DNA of 64,000 bases from Piscirickettsiaceae bacterium (GTDB lineage: Bacteria; Pseudomonadota; Gammaproteobacteria; Nitrosococcales; Methylophagaceae): assembly GCA_024685995.1 (NCBI GenBank), contig JAIBDY010000006.1, forward strand, positions 1 through 64,000. The letters run 5' to 3'. This document shows, piece after piece, positions 21,222 to 31,225 of this stretch; position 1 is the first letter of the stretch, and each line of letters starts with the position of its first letter. The notes below the pieces were generated by a model. It did not search any database and had not been told where the DNA came from. It saw only the letters and a list, made by a program, of their open reading frames with translations. The translations under genes and the position numbers were made by a program.

Positions 21222-22187
21222 ATGAGCTTGAATAATGCCATTACGCAGACAGCACTCGATACGCGAGGACTAGCAGAATTACGTCGGTCGGCGGGACAAG
21301 ATCAAAACGATCAAGAAACGCTTCGCCAAGTTGCCGGACAGTTTGAGTCATTGTTTCTAAATATGATGTTAAAAAGTATGCGTCAAGCCAGTTTAGCCGA
21401 GGGTATTTTTGATAGCTCTCAAAGTGATATGTACCGAGACATGGCCGATCAACAATTATCTGTAGACTTATCAAGCCGTGGCGGCTTGGGTTTGCAATCG
21501 GTGATCATGCGTCAGTTAGGAGGGGAGCCAAGGCAAATAGTTGAGGGGGATAAGGTGGCTGATAGTTTGAGTATGGATACCGTTAAAATCAGCACGGCCT
21601 TACCCAGTACGGATAACGACAGTATAGTCGTCTCATCACAACAAGCACTCCCCACCTTAAAAGTGGCATCGTCAGTGACGTCAGACGATGAAATACAGTT
21701 TGATTCACCGGAAAGTTTTGTGCGACAGCTTTGGTCGATGGCAGCAAAAGCGGGCCAAAAAATTGGGGTCAGCCCAGAAGTGATTTTATCGCAAGCAGCC
21801 TTAGAGACCGGTTGGGGACAGCACATCATTGATAAACCAGACAATAGTTCGAGTTATAATTTATTCAATATCAAGGCAGATGCGCGCTGGGATGGCGACA
21901 AAGCGACAGTGGGCACTGTTGAATATAGAGCGGGTGTAGCGGTGAAAGAGCAGGCCAGCTTTCGTGCTTATGAGTCTTATCAAGAGAGCTTTAACGATTA
22001 TATTGATTTTTTACTGACCCAACCACGCTATGAAGATGCCTTGAAAAGTACTGCTGATCCTGAGGCGTTTATCGAAGGTTTGCATAAGGCGGGCTATGCC
22101 ACTGATCCGGCTTATGCCGACAAAATTAAACGCATTATGAACAGTGATACGCTGGCACAATTATCACCCTCATCGGCGAAGGCTTAA
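21222..22187 (+). CDS. flgJ: Flagellar rod cap / peptidoglycan hydrolase FlgJ
   Basis: 321-residue two-domain protein. The N-terminal rod-capping domain has AGQFESLFLNMMLKSMRQA, and the C-terminal glucosaminidase domain (about 165-315) has SPEVILSQAALETGWGQHI, with the catalytic glutamate in ALETGWG, and later KAGYATDP. The linker between them is serine rich. It opens a hole in the murein for rod growth. It starts 2 bases after the flgI stop. Confidence 0.97.
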   Translation: MSLNNAITQTALDTRGLAELRRSAGQDQNDQETLRQVAGQFESLFLNMMLKSMRQASLAEGIFDSSQSDMYRDMADQQLSVDLSSRGGLGLQSVIMRQLGGEPRQIVEGDKVADSLSMDTVKISTALPSTDNDSIVVSSQQALPTLKVASSVTSDDEIQFDSPESFVRQLWSMAAKAGQKIGVSPEVILSQAALETGWGQHIIDKPDNSSSYNLFNIKADARWDGDKATVGTVEYRAGVAVKEQASFRAYESYQESFNDYIDFLLTQPRYEDALKSTADPEAFIEGLHKAGYATDPAYADKIKRIMNSDTLAQLSPSSAKA

Positions 22188-22224
22188 CGATGAATTATCG
22201 AGCGATTAACAAAGGGGTAAGGTC

Positions 22225-23904
22225 ATGAGTCTATTAACGACAGGTGTGTCAGCCCTGAATACAAGCCAGTCGGCACTGGCAACCACGGGTCATAATATCA
22301 GTAATGTGAATACCGAAGGGTTTAGTCGGCAAAGGGTCAATCAATCGACCCTGCCTGCTAACTTTGAAGGTACGCATTATGTGGGCTCTGGCGTTACCGT
22401 GGGCGGTATCGAACGTCTTTATGATCAATTTCTGGCGGGGCAAGTACGTACCTTTACTTCTCAACAAGCACAGCATGAAGCCTTTGCCAATGTGGCTAGC
22501 CAGATTAGTAATGTCCTAGGATCTTCTTCGACCAGTTTAGCAACCGGTTTAGAAGCCTTTTTTAGTGCTACGAATGGCGTGGCTAACGATCCGACCTCAA
22601 TTGCTGCCCGTCAGGTACTGCTGTCGGAAGGTGAGTCGATTACGAATCGATTTAAGACGATTGATAACCAACTAACGCAAATAGATGGCCAATTAGATGG
22701 GGCTTTAGCGACGACGCTAACGGAAATCAATGTCATTGCCCAAGGCATTGCCGAACTCAATACCGCTATTTCTGAGCTAAACAGAGGGCCGGGTGGCCAG
22801 CCCAATGACTTACTCGATCAACGTGATGCGTTAATTAATCGTTTATCGGAATATGTCTCGGTCAATACGGTAGAAGAAAGTAGTGGTTCTGTCAGTGTTT
22901 TTGTCGGTAATGGTCAGGCTCTAGTGATAGGGTCAAGACAGATTGATCTTGCAACAAGACAAGATATATCGACCGATCCACCTCGGCTTGGGATAGCTTA
23001 TGGTCCAAATGCTATTGATATAACCGCACAAATTTCGGGTGGTAGCTTAGGCGGTGCCTTGCAAGTTCGAGCTGATGTGATAGATGCTGCACGTGCAGAG
23101 CTCAATGCTTTGGCAGTAGGCTTGATTGATAGTGTCAATACCATTCAACAACAAGGTGTGACCTTAGATGGCAATGCTGGCGGTAATTTCTTTGGGCCCA
23201 TTCCGCCTGCAACAACCGTCGCCGGTGCGGGAACCTTATTCGTTGCCATCACGGATCCACGCGATATCGCCGCCGCCTTCCCTGCCGTGGTCTCGACTAG
23301 TGCCAGCGTAACGGGAACGGGCACAGTCGAGATCAGCAGTATCGATACCCCGCCACCGTTAACTCTACCCTTGTTTGGCGTCGGGGCCGATATTCAATGG
23401 ACTTATGATGCGGCTAATAAGCAATATACAGTGACCGATGGCACCAACAGCACGACCATTGCTTACGATCCGGTAAGCGATAGCGGCAAAACAGTTAGCT
23501 TGTCAGCGCCTTTTGTTGCGTTAACTGTGACATTGTCTGGCGTCCCTGAGGATACAGATCAATTTACGATAGGTAATAGTACCGCGGTCGGCGATAATAG
23601 AAATGCCTTGGCATTGGCTAACTTACAAACACAAAAAGTACTGGCCTCTGGCACACAATCTTTGGCCGATGCTTATAATATTCTAGTGTCAGATGTGGCA
23701 ACGCGAACAAATAGAGCGGATATTAATAGACAAACCCAACAGGGGTTGCTCGAACAAGTACAAGCGAGATTTGATAGTGTATCTGGGGTGAATTTGGACG
23801 AAGAAGCGGCTAATTTGATTCGATATCAACAAGCTTATCAAGCGGCTTCTCAAATTATTACGGTCTCGAATACCGTTTTTAATACCTTACTCGCGGCCCT
23901 ATAA
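22225..23904 (+). CDS. flgK: Hook-filament junction protein FlgK
   Basis: 559-residue hook-associated protein 1. The N-terminus shows TTGVSALNTSQSALATTGHN and ISNVNTEGFSRQRV, the middle has GPGGQPNDLLDQRDALI, and the C-terminus has SGVNLDEEAANLIRYQQAYQ and ending helix ISNTVFNTLL-like residues. An insert at about 390-460 carries the DGTNST-type module common in longer FlgK proteins. GGGGTAAGG precedes the start. Confidence 0.96.
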   Translation: MSLLTTGVSALNTSQSALATTGHNISNVNTEGFSRQRVNQSTLPANFEGTHYVGSGVTVGGIERLYDQFLAGQVRTFTSQQAQHEAFANVASQISNVLGSSSTSLATGLEAFFSATNGVANDPTSIAARQVLLSEGESITNRFKTIDNQLTQIDGQLDGALATTLTEINVIAQGIAELNTAISELNRGPGGQPNDLLDQRDALINRLSEYVSVNTVEESSGSVSVFVGNGQALVIGSRQIDLATRQDISTDPPRLGIAYGPNAIDITAQISGGSLGGALQVRADVIDAARAELNALAVGLIDSVNTIQQQGVTLDGNAGGNFFGPIPPATTVAGAGTLFVAITDPRDIAAAFPAVVSTSASVTGTGTVEISSIDTPPPLTLPLFGVGADIQWTYDAANKQYTVTDGTNSTTIAYDPVSDSGKTVSLSAPFVALTVTLSGVPEDTDQFTIGNSTAVGDNRNALALANLQTQKVLASGTQSLADAYNILVSDVATRTNRADINRQTQQGLLEQVQARFDSVSGVNLDEEAANLIRYQQAYQAASQIITVSNTVFNTLLAAL

Positions 23905-23913
23905 GGAGGCCTT

Positions 23914-25098
23914 ATGCGTATTTCAACCGGTCAGATTTTTCAACAAGGCTTAACGGCTATGCTGAATCAACAAAATGAGTTGGTCAAAACACAGCAGCAA
24001 ATTGCGTCCGGCAAAAAATTCACTTCGCCAGCGGATGATCCGGTCGCTGCGGTACAAATTTTAAACTTTGAACGTGAATCCAATTTATTGGGACAATATT
24101 TGACCAATGCACAAACAGCAACTAATAAGCTGAGTGCTGAAGAAAGTGTGTTGAAAGGCGTGACTAATGTCTTGCAACGCGTGAGAGAATTGGCGGTACA
24201 AGGGTTAAGCGATACTTATTCGCAAAGTGATCGGGCGGATATTGCACAAGAAATAAAACAGTTGAATGAGGAACTATTATCGTTGGCGAATACCAAAGAT
24301 GCCAGCGGGAATTATATGTTTTCTGGTTTTAGCAGTAATACACAACCCTATACTTCGGTGGGTGCAAGCTACGCAGGAGATGAAGGGCAACGTAATATTC
24401 AAGTCGGCCCCGATGTCTTAATTGAAACGAACGACCCCGGCAACGCAATTTTTGAAGCGGAATTTTCACAAACAGTCGTTACTGATAATGTTGGCCCTAG
24501 TTCAGCGACGCTAAATATCACCGCGATCGGAGTGAATAATATTATTTCACCTGCGGTGACTGTCAGTTTCGCAACGCCAGATACGTTAACGATCAGTGAT
24601 GGCACCAATAATGCTGTGGTGACGCCTTATGTAGCAGGTCAGTCGGTAGTCTTAAGTGATTTGGACGTAAACTTTCCAGAGTTGACCTTGCAATTAGATG
24701 GTGCGTTAAGTAATGGTGATTCTTATACTTTAGAAACCCAAACGACACCGAGCAATACGGTCTTTAATACGGTTAATGCTTTTGCTGATGCGCTGATTGG
24801 GGATGCTGTCGGTAGTAATGATTCCCCTAATAATGGTGACTTTCTAACCAATATTTCAACTGTACTCGAAACCGTGATAGATACTCAGGCCAAGATTGGC
24901 GCTAGGATGAACCTTGTTGAGCAGCAAGAAACAATTAGTACCGAACTATCGATAAGTGTGCAGGAAACGTTATCAGGCATACAAGATTTAGATCTGGCTG
25001 AAGCGATCTCCAGACTGACCATACAATCGACAGCGTTACAAGCTGCCCAACAAACCTTTTCACGGGTACAAGGTTTGAGTTTATTCAACTTCCTGTAA
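23914..25098 (+). CDS. flgL: Hook-filament junction protein FlgL
   Basis: 394-residue hook-associated protein 3 with flagellin-like ends: MRISTGQIFQQGL, then QIASGKKFTSPADDPVAA at the N-terminus, and LDLAEAISRLTIQSTALQAA near the C-terminus. The central part contains a DGTNNAVV module similar to the FlgK insert. It starts 9 bases after flgK with AAGGAGG. It is the last gene of the flgB operon; a sigma-28 promoter for fliC follows. Confidence 0.96.
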   Translation: MRISTGQIFQQGLTAMLNQQNELVKTQQQIASGKKFTSPADDPVAAVQILNFERESNLLGQYLTNAQTATNKLSAEESVLKGVTNVLQRVRELAVQGLSDTYSQSDRADIAQEIKQLNEELLSLANTKDASGNYMFSGFSSNTQPYTSVGASYAGDEGQRNIQVGPDVLIETNDPGNAIFEAEFSQTVVTDNVGPSSATLNITAIGVNNIISPAVTVSFATPDTLTISDGTNNAVVTPYVAGQSVVLSDLDVNFPELTLQLDGALSNGDSYTLETQTTPSNTVFNTVNAFADALIGDAVGSNDSPNNGDFLTNISTVLETVIDTQAKIGARMNLVEQQETISTELSISVQETLSGIQDLDLAEAISRLTIQSTALQAAQQTFSRVQGLSLFNFL

Positions 25099-25159
25099 AC
25101 AACGAACTAGATCTAAACAGAAGCCAGTTAAAAACGTGAATCGCATCACAAAATAGTGC

Positions 25160-25186
25160 TCAAGTTCTCCCGTCGCGGGTCGCTAA
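25160..25186 (+). promoter_or_regulatory. Sigma-28 (FliA) promoter of fliC
   Basis: The -35 element TCAAGTTC (25160-25167) and -10 element GTCGCTAA (25179-25186) are separated by exactly 11 bases, close to the consensus TAAAGTTT-N11-GCCGATAA. The fliC start codon lies 90 bases downstream, behind a GGAG ribosome binding site. Confidence 0.75.
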
Positions 25187-25275
25187 CTTTTTCGGAGACA
25201 GTGAATACGTCATTTGAATGTATATCTGTTAATTATAAACGGATTGGCATCCGACCCGGATAGAGGAGAATAGCC

Positions 25276-26784
25276 ATGGCTCAGGTCATCAATACCAACA
25301 TTGCATCACTGAATGCACAACGTAATTTAAACGCATCACAAAGCTCGCTTGCGACATCTTTGGAAAGACTTTCTTCGGGTCTACGTATCAATAGTGCGAA
25401 AGATGACGCGGCTGGTTTAGCTATCACCGATAGATTTACAACCCAAATCCGGGGACTAAATCAAGCAGCACGGAATGCCAATGATGGTGTTTCTTTAGCG
25501 CAAACAGGTGAAGGAGCACTGGCTGAAATCACCAATAATTTACAGCGTATTCGTGAATTAGCCGTCCAATCAGCTAATGCAACCAATAATGCCAGTGATC
25601 GTGCAGCCTTGGATTTAGAGGTACAGCAACGTTTAGCAGAAATTGATCGTATTGCGAGCCAAACTTCATTTAACGGCACTAAACTACTTAACGGTACTTT
25701 TGGTACGGCTTCTTTTCAAGTCGGTGCGAATGTAGGTGAAACGATTGATTTGAACATCGGCTCGGGTACAAGAACAAACCAAATCGGTCAGATTGCAACA
25801 GGCACCTCATCTGTTGAAGCCACCGTCGCCGCCTTGACGGGGTCAGGAACGATACAAGTGGGCTCTGCAGCAGCAGTGACAATTGGTGTTTCAACAGCAG
25901 GCACGGAAAATGGTCAGTCTTTGGGTAGTGCCTATGCAAAGGCAGAAGCGATTAATTCTGCCAGTGTGCCTGGTTTGACAGCCACCGCGACCAATACAAT
26001 TGAGTTAACTATTGCGGCCTTTGGTGGTACTGGCGATGCTTCAGATGCCTATGATCTTCGTATTAATGGGACAGATATTTTCTCTGGCTTTAACTTAGAA
26101 ACGGGCACCTTGTCACAGCAACAAATTACCGATGCCATTAATGCACAAAGTGATAACACGGGTGTGACAGCGGTACTAAATGGTGCTGACCTACAATTAA
26201 CTGCTGCAGATGGGCGTGATATTGCGATAGGTCAAACATTGACAGGTGTCACGGGCGGATTATCTGCAGGTGCGGGAACCGTTGTTGATGGCATCACATA
26301 CCGTGCGGGTACAGTTGGTACAGTTGCCAATGCGACTAATAATTCTAACGATGCAACGGCCGTTAATGGTGGTACGGTGACGTTGACAGCACAAGAGAAT
26401 ATTGTTGTGACAGGTGATGGTGCTATCTTAGGTTTTGCAGGTGCGAATGTCACGCTTGCCGTTGATACAACAACACTTAGTACAGTAGATGTTACCAGCG
26501 TTATCAATTCAAACAATACGATTTCTCGTATCGATGCAGCATTGAAATCCGTGAGTGATTTACGGAGCACCTTTGGTGCAATTCAGAACCGGTTTGAATC
26601 GACTGTGACAAACTTGGCAACGACAGCAGAAAATCTATCAGCGGCACGGAGTCGTATTTTGGATGCGGACTTTGCTGCTGAAACAGCGAACTTAACGCGG
26701 GGTCAGATCTTACAACAAGCAGGTACGGCAATTTTAGCGCAAGCGAATGCTTTACCACAAAATGTTTTAAGTCTATTAGGGTAA
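25276..26784 (+). CDS. fliC: Flagellin FliC
   Basis: 502-residue filament subunit. The conserved D0/D1 ends are intact: AQVINTNIASLNAQRNL and RLSSGLRINSAKDDAAGLAI at the N-terminus, and SRILDADFAAETANLTRGQI with ILAQANALPQNVLSLL at the C-terminus. The middle (about 170-400) is an Ala/Gly/Thr-rich variable surface region. Only one flagellin gene lies in this window. It has its own sigma-28 promoter and a strong terminator after the stop. Confidence 0.98.
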   Translation: MAQVINTNIASLNAQRNLNASQSSLATSLERLSSGLRINSAKDDAAGLAITDRFTTQIRGLNQAARNANDGVSLAQTGEGALAEITNNLQRIRELAVQSANATNNASDRAALDLEVQQRLAEIDRIASQTSFNGTKLLNGTFGTASFQVGANVGETIDLNIGSGTRTNQIGQIATGTSSVEATVAALTGSGTIQVGSAAAVTIGVSTAGTENGQSLGSAYAKAEAINSASVPGLTATATNTIELTIAAFGGTGDASDAYDLRINGTDIFSGFNLETGTLSQQQITDAINAQSDNTGVTAVLNGADLQLTAADGRDIAIGQTLTGVTGGLSAGAGTVVDGITYRAGTVGTVANATNNSNDATAVNGGTVTLTAQENIVVTGDGAILGFAGANVTLAVDTTTLSTVDVTSVINSNNTISRIDAALKSVSDLRSTFGAIQNRFESTVTNLATTAENLSAARSRILDADFAAETANLTRGQILQQAGTAILAQANALPQNVLSLLG

Positions 26785-26797
26785 AACAATAATTGGA

Positions 26798-26831
26798 TGA
26801 GCCTGTTTTTTTTCAGGCTCACCAGTTTTTT
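26798..26831 (+). terminator. Rho-independent terminator after fliC
   Basis: TGAGCCTG (26798-26805) and CAGGCTCA (26814-26821) form a perfect 8-bp stem with a T8 loop, followed by a T6 run at 26826-26831. It separates the highly expressed flagellin from flaG. Confidence 0.85.
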
Positions 26832-26860
26832 GACATAATGGAATCAGGAAGGAGAGCGTT

Positions 26861-27232
26861 ATGGAGATCAATAGTCAAACAAAAACGCTGACTTTGGATG
26901 TCAATACAGCCAATGTGACCTCTATTGCCAATAGTAAAAACCAACAGTCGGGGCAAAATGTTCCAACAATTGGAAATGATGGGCGATCACAGTCAACGCC
27001 AAGAGAAAAATTGACAACGGCGGTAAGCAACATAAATGACCATGTTCAAAGCTTGCAACGGAGCTTGCAGTTTACGGTCGATGAAGTGAGCGGGAAGGAT
27101 ATTGTCACGGTGTTAGATAAAGAGACGCAAGAAGTTATTCGGCAATATCCGTCTGAAGAAGTGTTAGCAATTGCCAGACGATTAAGTGAAGATAAAGATA
27201 ACGCCATTAGCTTGTTTCATTCTCAAGCTTAA
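26861..27232 (+). CDS. flaG: Flagellar protein FlaG
   Basis: 123-residue FlaG-family protein, linked in other polar flagellates to filament length control. The first ~60 residues are low-complexity, and the C-terminal half has the family signature: LQFTVDEVSGKDIVTVLDKE followed by EVIRQYPSEEVL. It stands between fliC and fliD, as in Vibrio and Pseudomonas. A strong AGGAAGGAGAG ribosome binding site is present, but no clear promoter lies between the fliC terminator and the gene. Confidence 0.93.
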   Translation: MEINSQTKTLTLDVNTANVTSIANSKNQQSGQNVPTIGNDGRSQSTPREKLTTAVSNINDHVQSLQRSLQFTVDEVSGKDIVTVLDKETQEVIRQYPSEEVLAIARRLSEDKDNAISLFHSQA

Positions 27233-27257
27233 CGGTTAGTGTAAGTAGGAGTGTAGA

Positions 27258-28634
27258 ATGGCAATTACAGTCAGTGGTGTTGGTTCAGGCATTGATATTG
27301 ATGGTTTAGTCAGTCAGCTGGTAGAGGCTGAAGGCCAACCAACGGCACTCCGTTTAGCCCAAAAAGAAGCAACATTTCAAGCAGATTTGTCAGCCATTGG
27401 CACACTGAAAAATTATTTGAGTAGCTTTCAGCAGGCGGTGCAAGCTTTACAAACACCGACTGACTTTTTAGGTCGAACTGCGACTTCAAGCGATAATGAG
27501 TTATTTACCGGAGTAGCTGATGCAACAGCTGCTCCGGGTAGTTATGAAATTGAAGTGATACAATTGGCGCAAGCAGCCAGACTGAGAAGTAACGATTTCA
27601 CCTCAGAGTCTGAAGTCATTGGTACGGGGACATTGGATATTAGCCTTGGGGCTAGCACATTCAGTGTAACGATCGACTCAGCTAACCAAACGCTTGAAGG
27701 TATTCGTGATGCAATTAATAGTGCGAGTAATAACCCCGGCATCACGGCGTCTATTATCAATGTGGATTCAGGAACACGCTTGATTTTGTCGTCGGATAAA
27801 ATTGGTGCAGCCAATACGATTACTGTCGAAGCGACGGATAACGATGCTTTAGATGGTTTCGACTTAACTCGTCTGAACAGTGCAAACTTAACGACCATAC
27901 AAGCCGCGCAAGATGCGATTGTGTTTGTAGATCAGCAACAAGTGACAAGAGAGAGTAATAATTTTTCGGATGTGATCACTGGTGTGACCTTTTCACTGCT
28001 TAAAGCAGATGTCGGCACTATCGAGACGTTGACAGTCGGGTTAGATAAATCATCGATTACAAACAAAATTAACAGCTTTGTCGCGGCCTATAATGCGGTG
28101 AGCGAAACGATGAACCAATTGTCAGCTTATGATGCCGAGACTGGGATCGCGGGCGCATTACAAGGTGATGCAGGTTTAAGAAACCTTCAAAACCAGATAC
28201 GCCAAGCTTTATCCGATCCGATTTCAGGTTTAGATGCATCGACATTAGCTGCTATTGGGATCACAACAGATAGCGAAGGCAAACTCAATGTAGATGCGGA
28301 TGATCTTAATGCGGTGATTAGTAATGACTTCACCGCGGTCTCTAAATTATTTACCAATGATAATGGCTTAGCTAATAAGTTCGATAGTCTGCTAGAGCGT
28401 TATGTGGGCTCGGGCGGTATCTTGACCTCTCGTACAGAAGGGATACAGTCCCAAATTGAGTCATTAGCAGATGACAATGAAAGCTTGAATGCTCGTCTTG
28501 CTGTTATCGAAGCACGTTATCGCGCGCAATTTATCGCTTTAGATGCTTTCGTTGCACAGTTTCAATCGATAGGGGATTTTTTAACGCAACAGTTAGCTAG
28601 TCTGCCTGAACCGAATTCAATTGGAAAAAACTAA
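27258..28634 (+). CDS. fliD: Filament cap protein FliD
   Basis: 458-residue hook-associated protein 2 that caps the filament and folds incoming flagellin. The N-terminal SGVGSGIDIDGLVSQLVEAE motif is diagnostic; the FliD C-terminal domain (about 230-440) ends with a coiled helix around EARYRAQFIALDAFVAQFQS. It begins 25 bases after flaG with TAGGAG, so it is likely cotranscribed. Confidence 0.97.
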   Translation: MAITVSGVGSGIDIDGLVSQLVEAEGQPTALRLAQKEATFQADLSAIGTLKNYLSSFQQAVQALQTPTDFLGRTATSSDNELFTGVADATAAPGSYEIEVIQLAQAARLRSNDFTSESEVIGTGTLDISLGASTFSVTIDSANQTLEGIRDAINSASNNPGITASIINVDSGTRLILSSDKIGAANTITVEATDNDALDGFDLTRLNSANLTTIQAAQDAIVFVDQQQVTRESNNFSDVITGVTFSLLKADVGTIETLTVGLDKSSITNKINSFVAAYNAVSETMNQLSAYDAETGIAGALQGDAGLRNLQNQIRQALSDPISGLDASTLAAIGITTDSEGKLNVDADDLNAVISNDFTAVSKLFTNDNGLANKFDSLLERYVGSGGILTSRTEGIQSQIESLADDNESLNARLAVIEARYRAQFIALDAFVAQFQSIGDFLTQQLASLPEPNSIGKN

Positions 28635-28693
28635 TCATGCAATGACCGTTGTTGCAATGAGATGCTACTATGCGCAGACACTGCGTTTTAGAT

Positions 28694-28720
28694 TAAAGTT
28701 TTAGATTCTATTGCCGATAA
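28694..28720 (+). promoter_or_regulatory. Consensus sigma-28 (FliA) promoter before fliS
   Basis: TAAAGTTT (28694-28701), an 11-base spacer and GCCGATAA (28713-28720) match the textbook FliA consensus at every position. The fliS start codon is 59 bases downstream. fliS and the FliT-like gene can therefore be expressed apart from fliD. Confidence 0.92.
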
Positions 28721-28779
28721 AAAGAATAGCGTCAATAACTTAAAGTTGTTGAGTAGACCTACCAAGTAAGGAACAGAGT

Positions 28780-29190
28780 ATGAATACCAACGTCGCAATG
28801 CAACAATACCGCCAAAATCATATACAGGGTGGCATTGAAGCCGCTTCACCGCACCGTTTAGTACAAATGTTGATGGAAGGTGCATTGGAAAAGATCTTAG
28901 CTGCAAAAGGGTTTATGGCTCAACAAGAAGTGGCTAAAAAAGGCGAACAGATCAGTTGGGCAATCTCAATTATTGATAGTTTACGTTCTTGTCTCAATGT
29001 CGACGTGGGCGGTGACTTTGCCCAGAACCTATTTGATTTATACAATTATATGGAACGACGCTTGCTTGAAGCCAATATCGCCAATGATTCCTCGATGTTA
29101 GATGAAGTTGGTCAATTGATTATTGAAATCAAATCAGGCTGGGATGCGATTCCTGCTGAATATCATCATAATTCAGCACAGCCAGCATAA
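28780..29190 (+). CDS. fliS: Flagellin export chaperone FliS
   Basis: 136-residue cytoplasmic chaperone that binds the flagellin C-terminus before export. The MQQYRQNHIQGGIEAASPHR N-terminus, the VQMLMEGALEKI helix and the LFDLYNYMERRLLEAN segment are typical. It has its own sigma-28 promoter, consistent with late expression together with flagellin. Confidence 0.97.
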   Translation: MNTNVAMQQYRQNHIQGGIEAASPHRLVQMLMEGALEKILAAKGFMAQQEVAKKGEQISWAISIIDSLRSCLNVDVGGDFAQNLFDLYNYMERRLLEANIANDSSMLDEVGQLIIEIKSGWDAIPAEYHHNSAQPA

Positions 29191-29199
29191 AGCGGTTCT

Positions 29200-29508
29200 A
29201 TGTCATCACCACTTCCCCTGATTTGTACGCTTATTGCTGAGAGTGAGGCACTGATAACGCTGGCTGAATCTGCTAATTGGGATGTTTGTGCAAGCTTAGA
29301 ACAGACGCGTCAGGCCAAGTTAAAAACGCTCGATTTACAGCATGTAGAGCTCTCCGAACAAGAGCATCAGCAAGTACAAATCAAAATGCAACACTTGATC
29401 CAGTTAAATACACAGCTAAAAGCAGTTTGCCAACAACAACGCACTGAAACCATTGGCGAGTTATCGAAATTAACTGCCGGAAGTCGTGCCAAAAAAGCCT
29501 ATTCTTAA
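29200..29508 (+). CDS. fliT: FliT-like flagellar chaperone
   Basis: 102-residue, mostly helical, glutamine-rich protein directly after fliS. Sequence resemblance to FliT is weak, but the size, the predicted helical bundle, the basic C-terminus (SRAKKAYS) and the position after fliDS agree with the FliT/FlaI group that binds FliD and, in some species, the master regulator. The upstream ribosome binding site is poor, so translation coupled to fliS is plausible. It could instead be another small export chaperone. Confidence 0.65.
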   Translation: MSSPLPLICTLIAESEALITLAESANWDVCASLEQTRQAKLKTLDLQHVELSEQEHQQVQIKMQHLIQLNTQLKAVCQQQRTETIGELSKLTAGSRAKKAYS

Positions 29509-29545
29509 CCGTACTCTCCTGCTTCGCCCGCCAGCCGTCATTTTT

Positions 29546-29574
29546 TTGACAAGGTATTGAAAAGGTGGTTAACT
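29546..29574 (+). promoter_or_regulatory. Possible sigma-70 promoter of flrA
   Basis: A perfect TTGACA (29546-29551) stands 17 bases before TTAACT (29569-29574), about 67 bases ahead of the flrA start. The -10 match is only moderate. A housekeeping promoter is expected for the top regulator of this hierarchy. Confidence 0.4.
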
Positions 29575-29641
29575 TCAAACTTCTGAATAACTTACAACGA
29601 TCACTTCGATCTTATATTAACTTATTCTATTTGGAGAGAAG

Positions 29642-31090
29642 ATGAGTTCAAATAATGTGCTGGTCATTGACGTCGATCCGGAGCGACAGGTTTTATTATC
29701 GACGTTGATTGAATTTATTAATTGCCGAGCCATTATTGTAGACAATCCGGATAGTTGGTTTGATGATGCCGGAACCTTGACAGACATCGTGATGGTGCTG
29801 GTTGGCGACTGCGGCGATAGACATCAAACGCGGCAAGTGTTACGTGAATTAGTCAATCATGAAGTGCCATTACCGGTGTTCACGTTTGAGCTACCAGAAA
29901 CTGAAAGCCTAAACTTCCCGGGAGTGCTGGGGACATTACGTTTTCCCGTGAAATACCCGCAATTGAGCAATGCCCTACAGCAAGCAACAGTGTATCGCGG
30001 CCAGCATGAAAACAAACAACAGCAACAACCGGATATCAGGCCGCTGATTGGCAATAGCCCGCGTATGAAAGACGTCTCCCAGATGATAGAGCAGGTGTCG
30101 GGCTCTGAGGCAAATGTGCTGATACTCGGCGAGTCAGGTACCGGAAAAGAAGTGGTTGCGAGAAATTTACATCACCTTTCTTCTCGACGCCTTAAACCAC
30201 TAGTGCCCGTAAATTGCGGTGCTATCCCTGCTGAATTATTAGAGAGCGAATTATTTGGTCACGAGAAAGGCGCTTTTACCGGCGCGATTACAACCCGCAA
30301 AGGTCGCTTTGAAATGGCCGAAGGTGGTACGCTATTTCTAGATGAAATTGGTGATATGCCGCTACCAATGCAAGTCAAGTTACTACGAGTGTTGCAAGAA
30401 AAGACCTATGAACGCGTAGGTAGCAGTAAACCGATGACGGCCAATGTGCGTGTCATCGCTGCGACCCACCGGAATTTAGAAGCGCATATCGAAGAAGGGC
30501 ACTTTAGGGAAGATCTTTATTACCGTTTAAATGTCTTTCCAATTGACATGCCGGCATTACGTGAAAGACCAGAAGATATTCCCTTATTAATTCATGAACT
30601 CATTACGCGAATAGAACATGAAAATCGGGGAAGTGTCAGTCTCACGGCTGCTGCCATCGCGTCTTTGTGTCGGTATGATTGGCCTGGCAATGTCCGTGAA
30701 TTGGGGAATGTGATAGAACGGTTAGTCATTCTGTACCCCTACAGTACGGTCGATTTTGATGATCTGCCCGAGAAATATCAGTCTATGGATGGGGAGCTAC
30801 CCGAGGCCGTAACAAAAGTCATTGCGCAAACACCTATGCAGAAAGCGCCGGTTCAATCTAAGCCTACATCGGTGACACAAAGCGAGTCAGCACCTTTGGA
30901 CGTAGAGGAACTACCCGAAGAAGGTTTGGATTTGAAGCAACATTTAGCCAATTTAGAATACTTATTAATTAAACAATCTCTCGACGAGTCTTTAGGGGTT
31001 GTTGCCCATGCAGCCAAAAAGTTAAAAATGCAACGCACCACCTTAGTCGAGAAGATGCGTAAATACGGTATTCAAAGAATGGGCGACTGA
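29642..31090 (+). CDS. flrA: Sigma-54-dependent flagellar master regulator FlrA/FleQ
   Basis: 482-residue enhancer-binding protein. An N-terminal FleQ-type receiver-like domain (1-115) lacks a normal phosphorylation site; the AAA+ domain has Walker A GESGTGKE (163-170), the sigma-54 contact loop GAFTGA (210-215) and Walker [10 protein letters not shown]; a Fis-type helix-turn-helix (about 440-480) ends the chain. In Vibrio and Pseudomonas it activates the sigma-54-dependent second tier, including flrBC, and in Pseudomonas it binds c-di-GMP. TTTGGAGAG precedes the start. Confidence 0.95.
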   Translation: MSSNNVLVIDVDPERQVLLSTLIEFINCRAIIVDNPDSWFDDAGTLTDIVMVLVGDCGDRHQTRQVLRELVNHEVPLPVFTFELPETESLNFPGVLGTLRFPVKYPQLSNALQQATVYRGQHENKQQQQPDIRPLIGNSPRMKDVSQMIEQVSGSEANVLILGESGTGKEVVARNLHHLSSRRLKPLVPVNCGAIPAELLESELFGHEKGAFTGAITTRKGRFEMAEGGTLFLDEIGDMPLPMQVKLLRVLQEKTYERVGSSKPMTANVRVIAATHRNLEAHIEEGHFREDLYYRLNVFPIDMPALRERPEDIPLLIHELITRIEHENRGSVSLTAAAIASLCRYDWPGNVRELGNVIERLVILYPYSTVDFDDLPEKYQSMDGELPEAVTKVIAQTPMQKAPVQSKPTSVTQSESAPLDVEELPEEGLDLKQHLANLEYLLIKQSLDESLGVVAHAAKKLKMQRTTLVEKMRKYGIQRMGD

Positions 31091-31166
31091 CGGTCAAGCT
31101 GTCATTTCATTGACTACGTAAAAAAATAAATAAGTAAGCAATTGATTTAAAACAGTTTAAATAATA

Positions 31167-31181
31167 AGGCATAATTTTTGC
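31167..31181 (+). promoter_or_regulatory. Sigma-54 promoter of flrBC
   Basis: The GG (31168-31169) and GC (31180-31181) of the -24/-12 element AGGCATAATTTTTGC are separated by 10 bases. Predicted start of transcription is near 31193, 33 bases before flrB. Activation by the adjacent FlrA is the expected control. Confidence 0.8.
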
Positions 31182-31225
31182 TCTTGTACGGATAGCGTTA
31201 GATATTTCGTATGGGAGCAAGGTGA

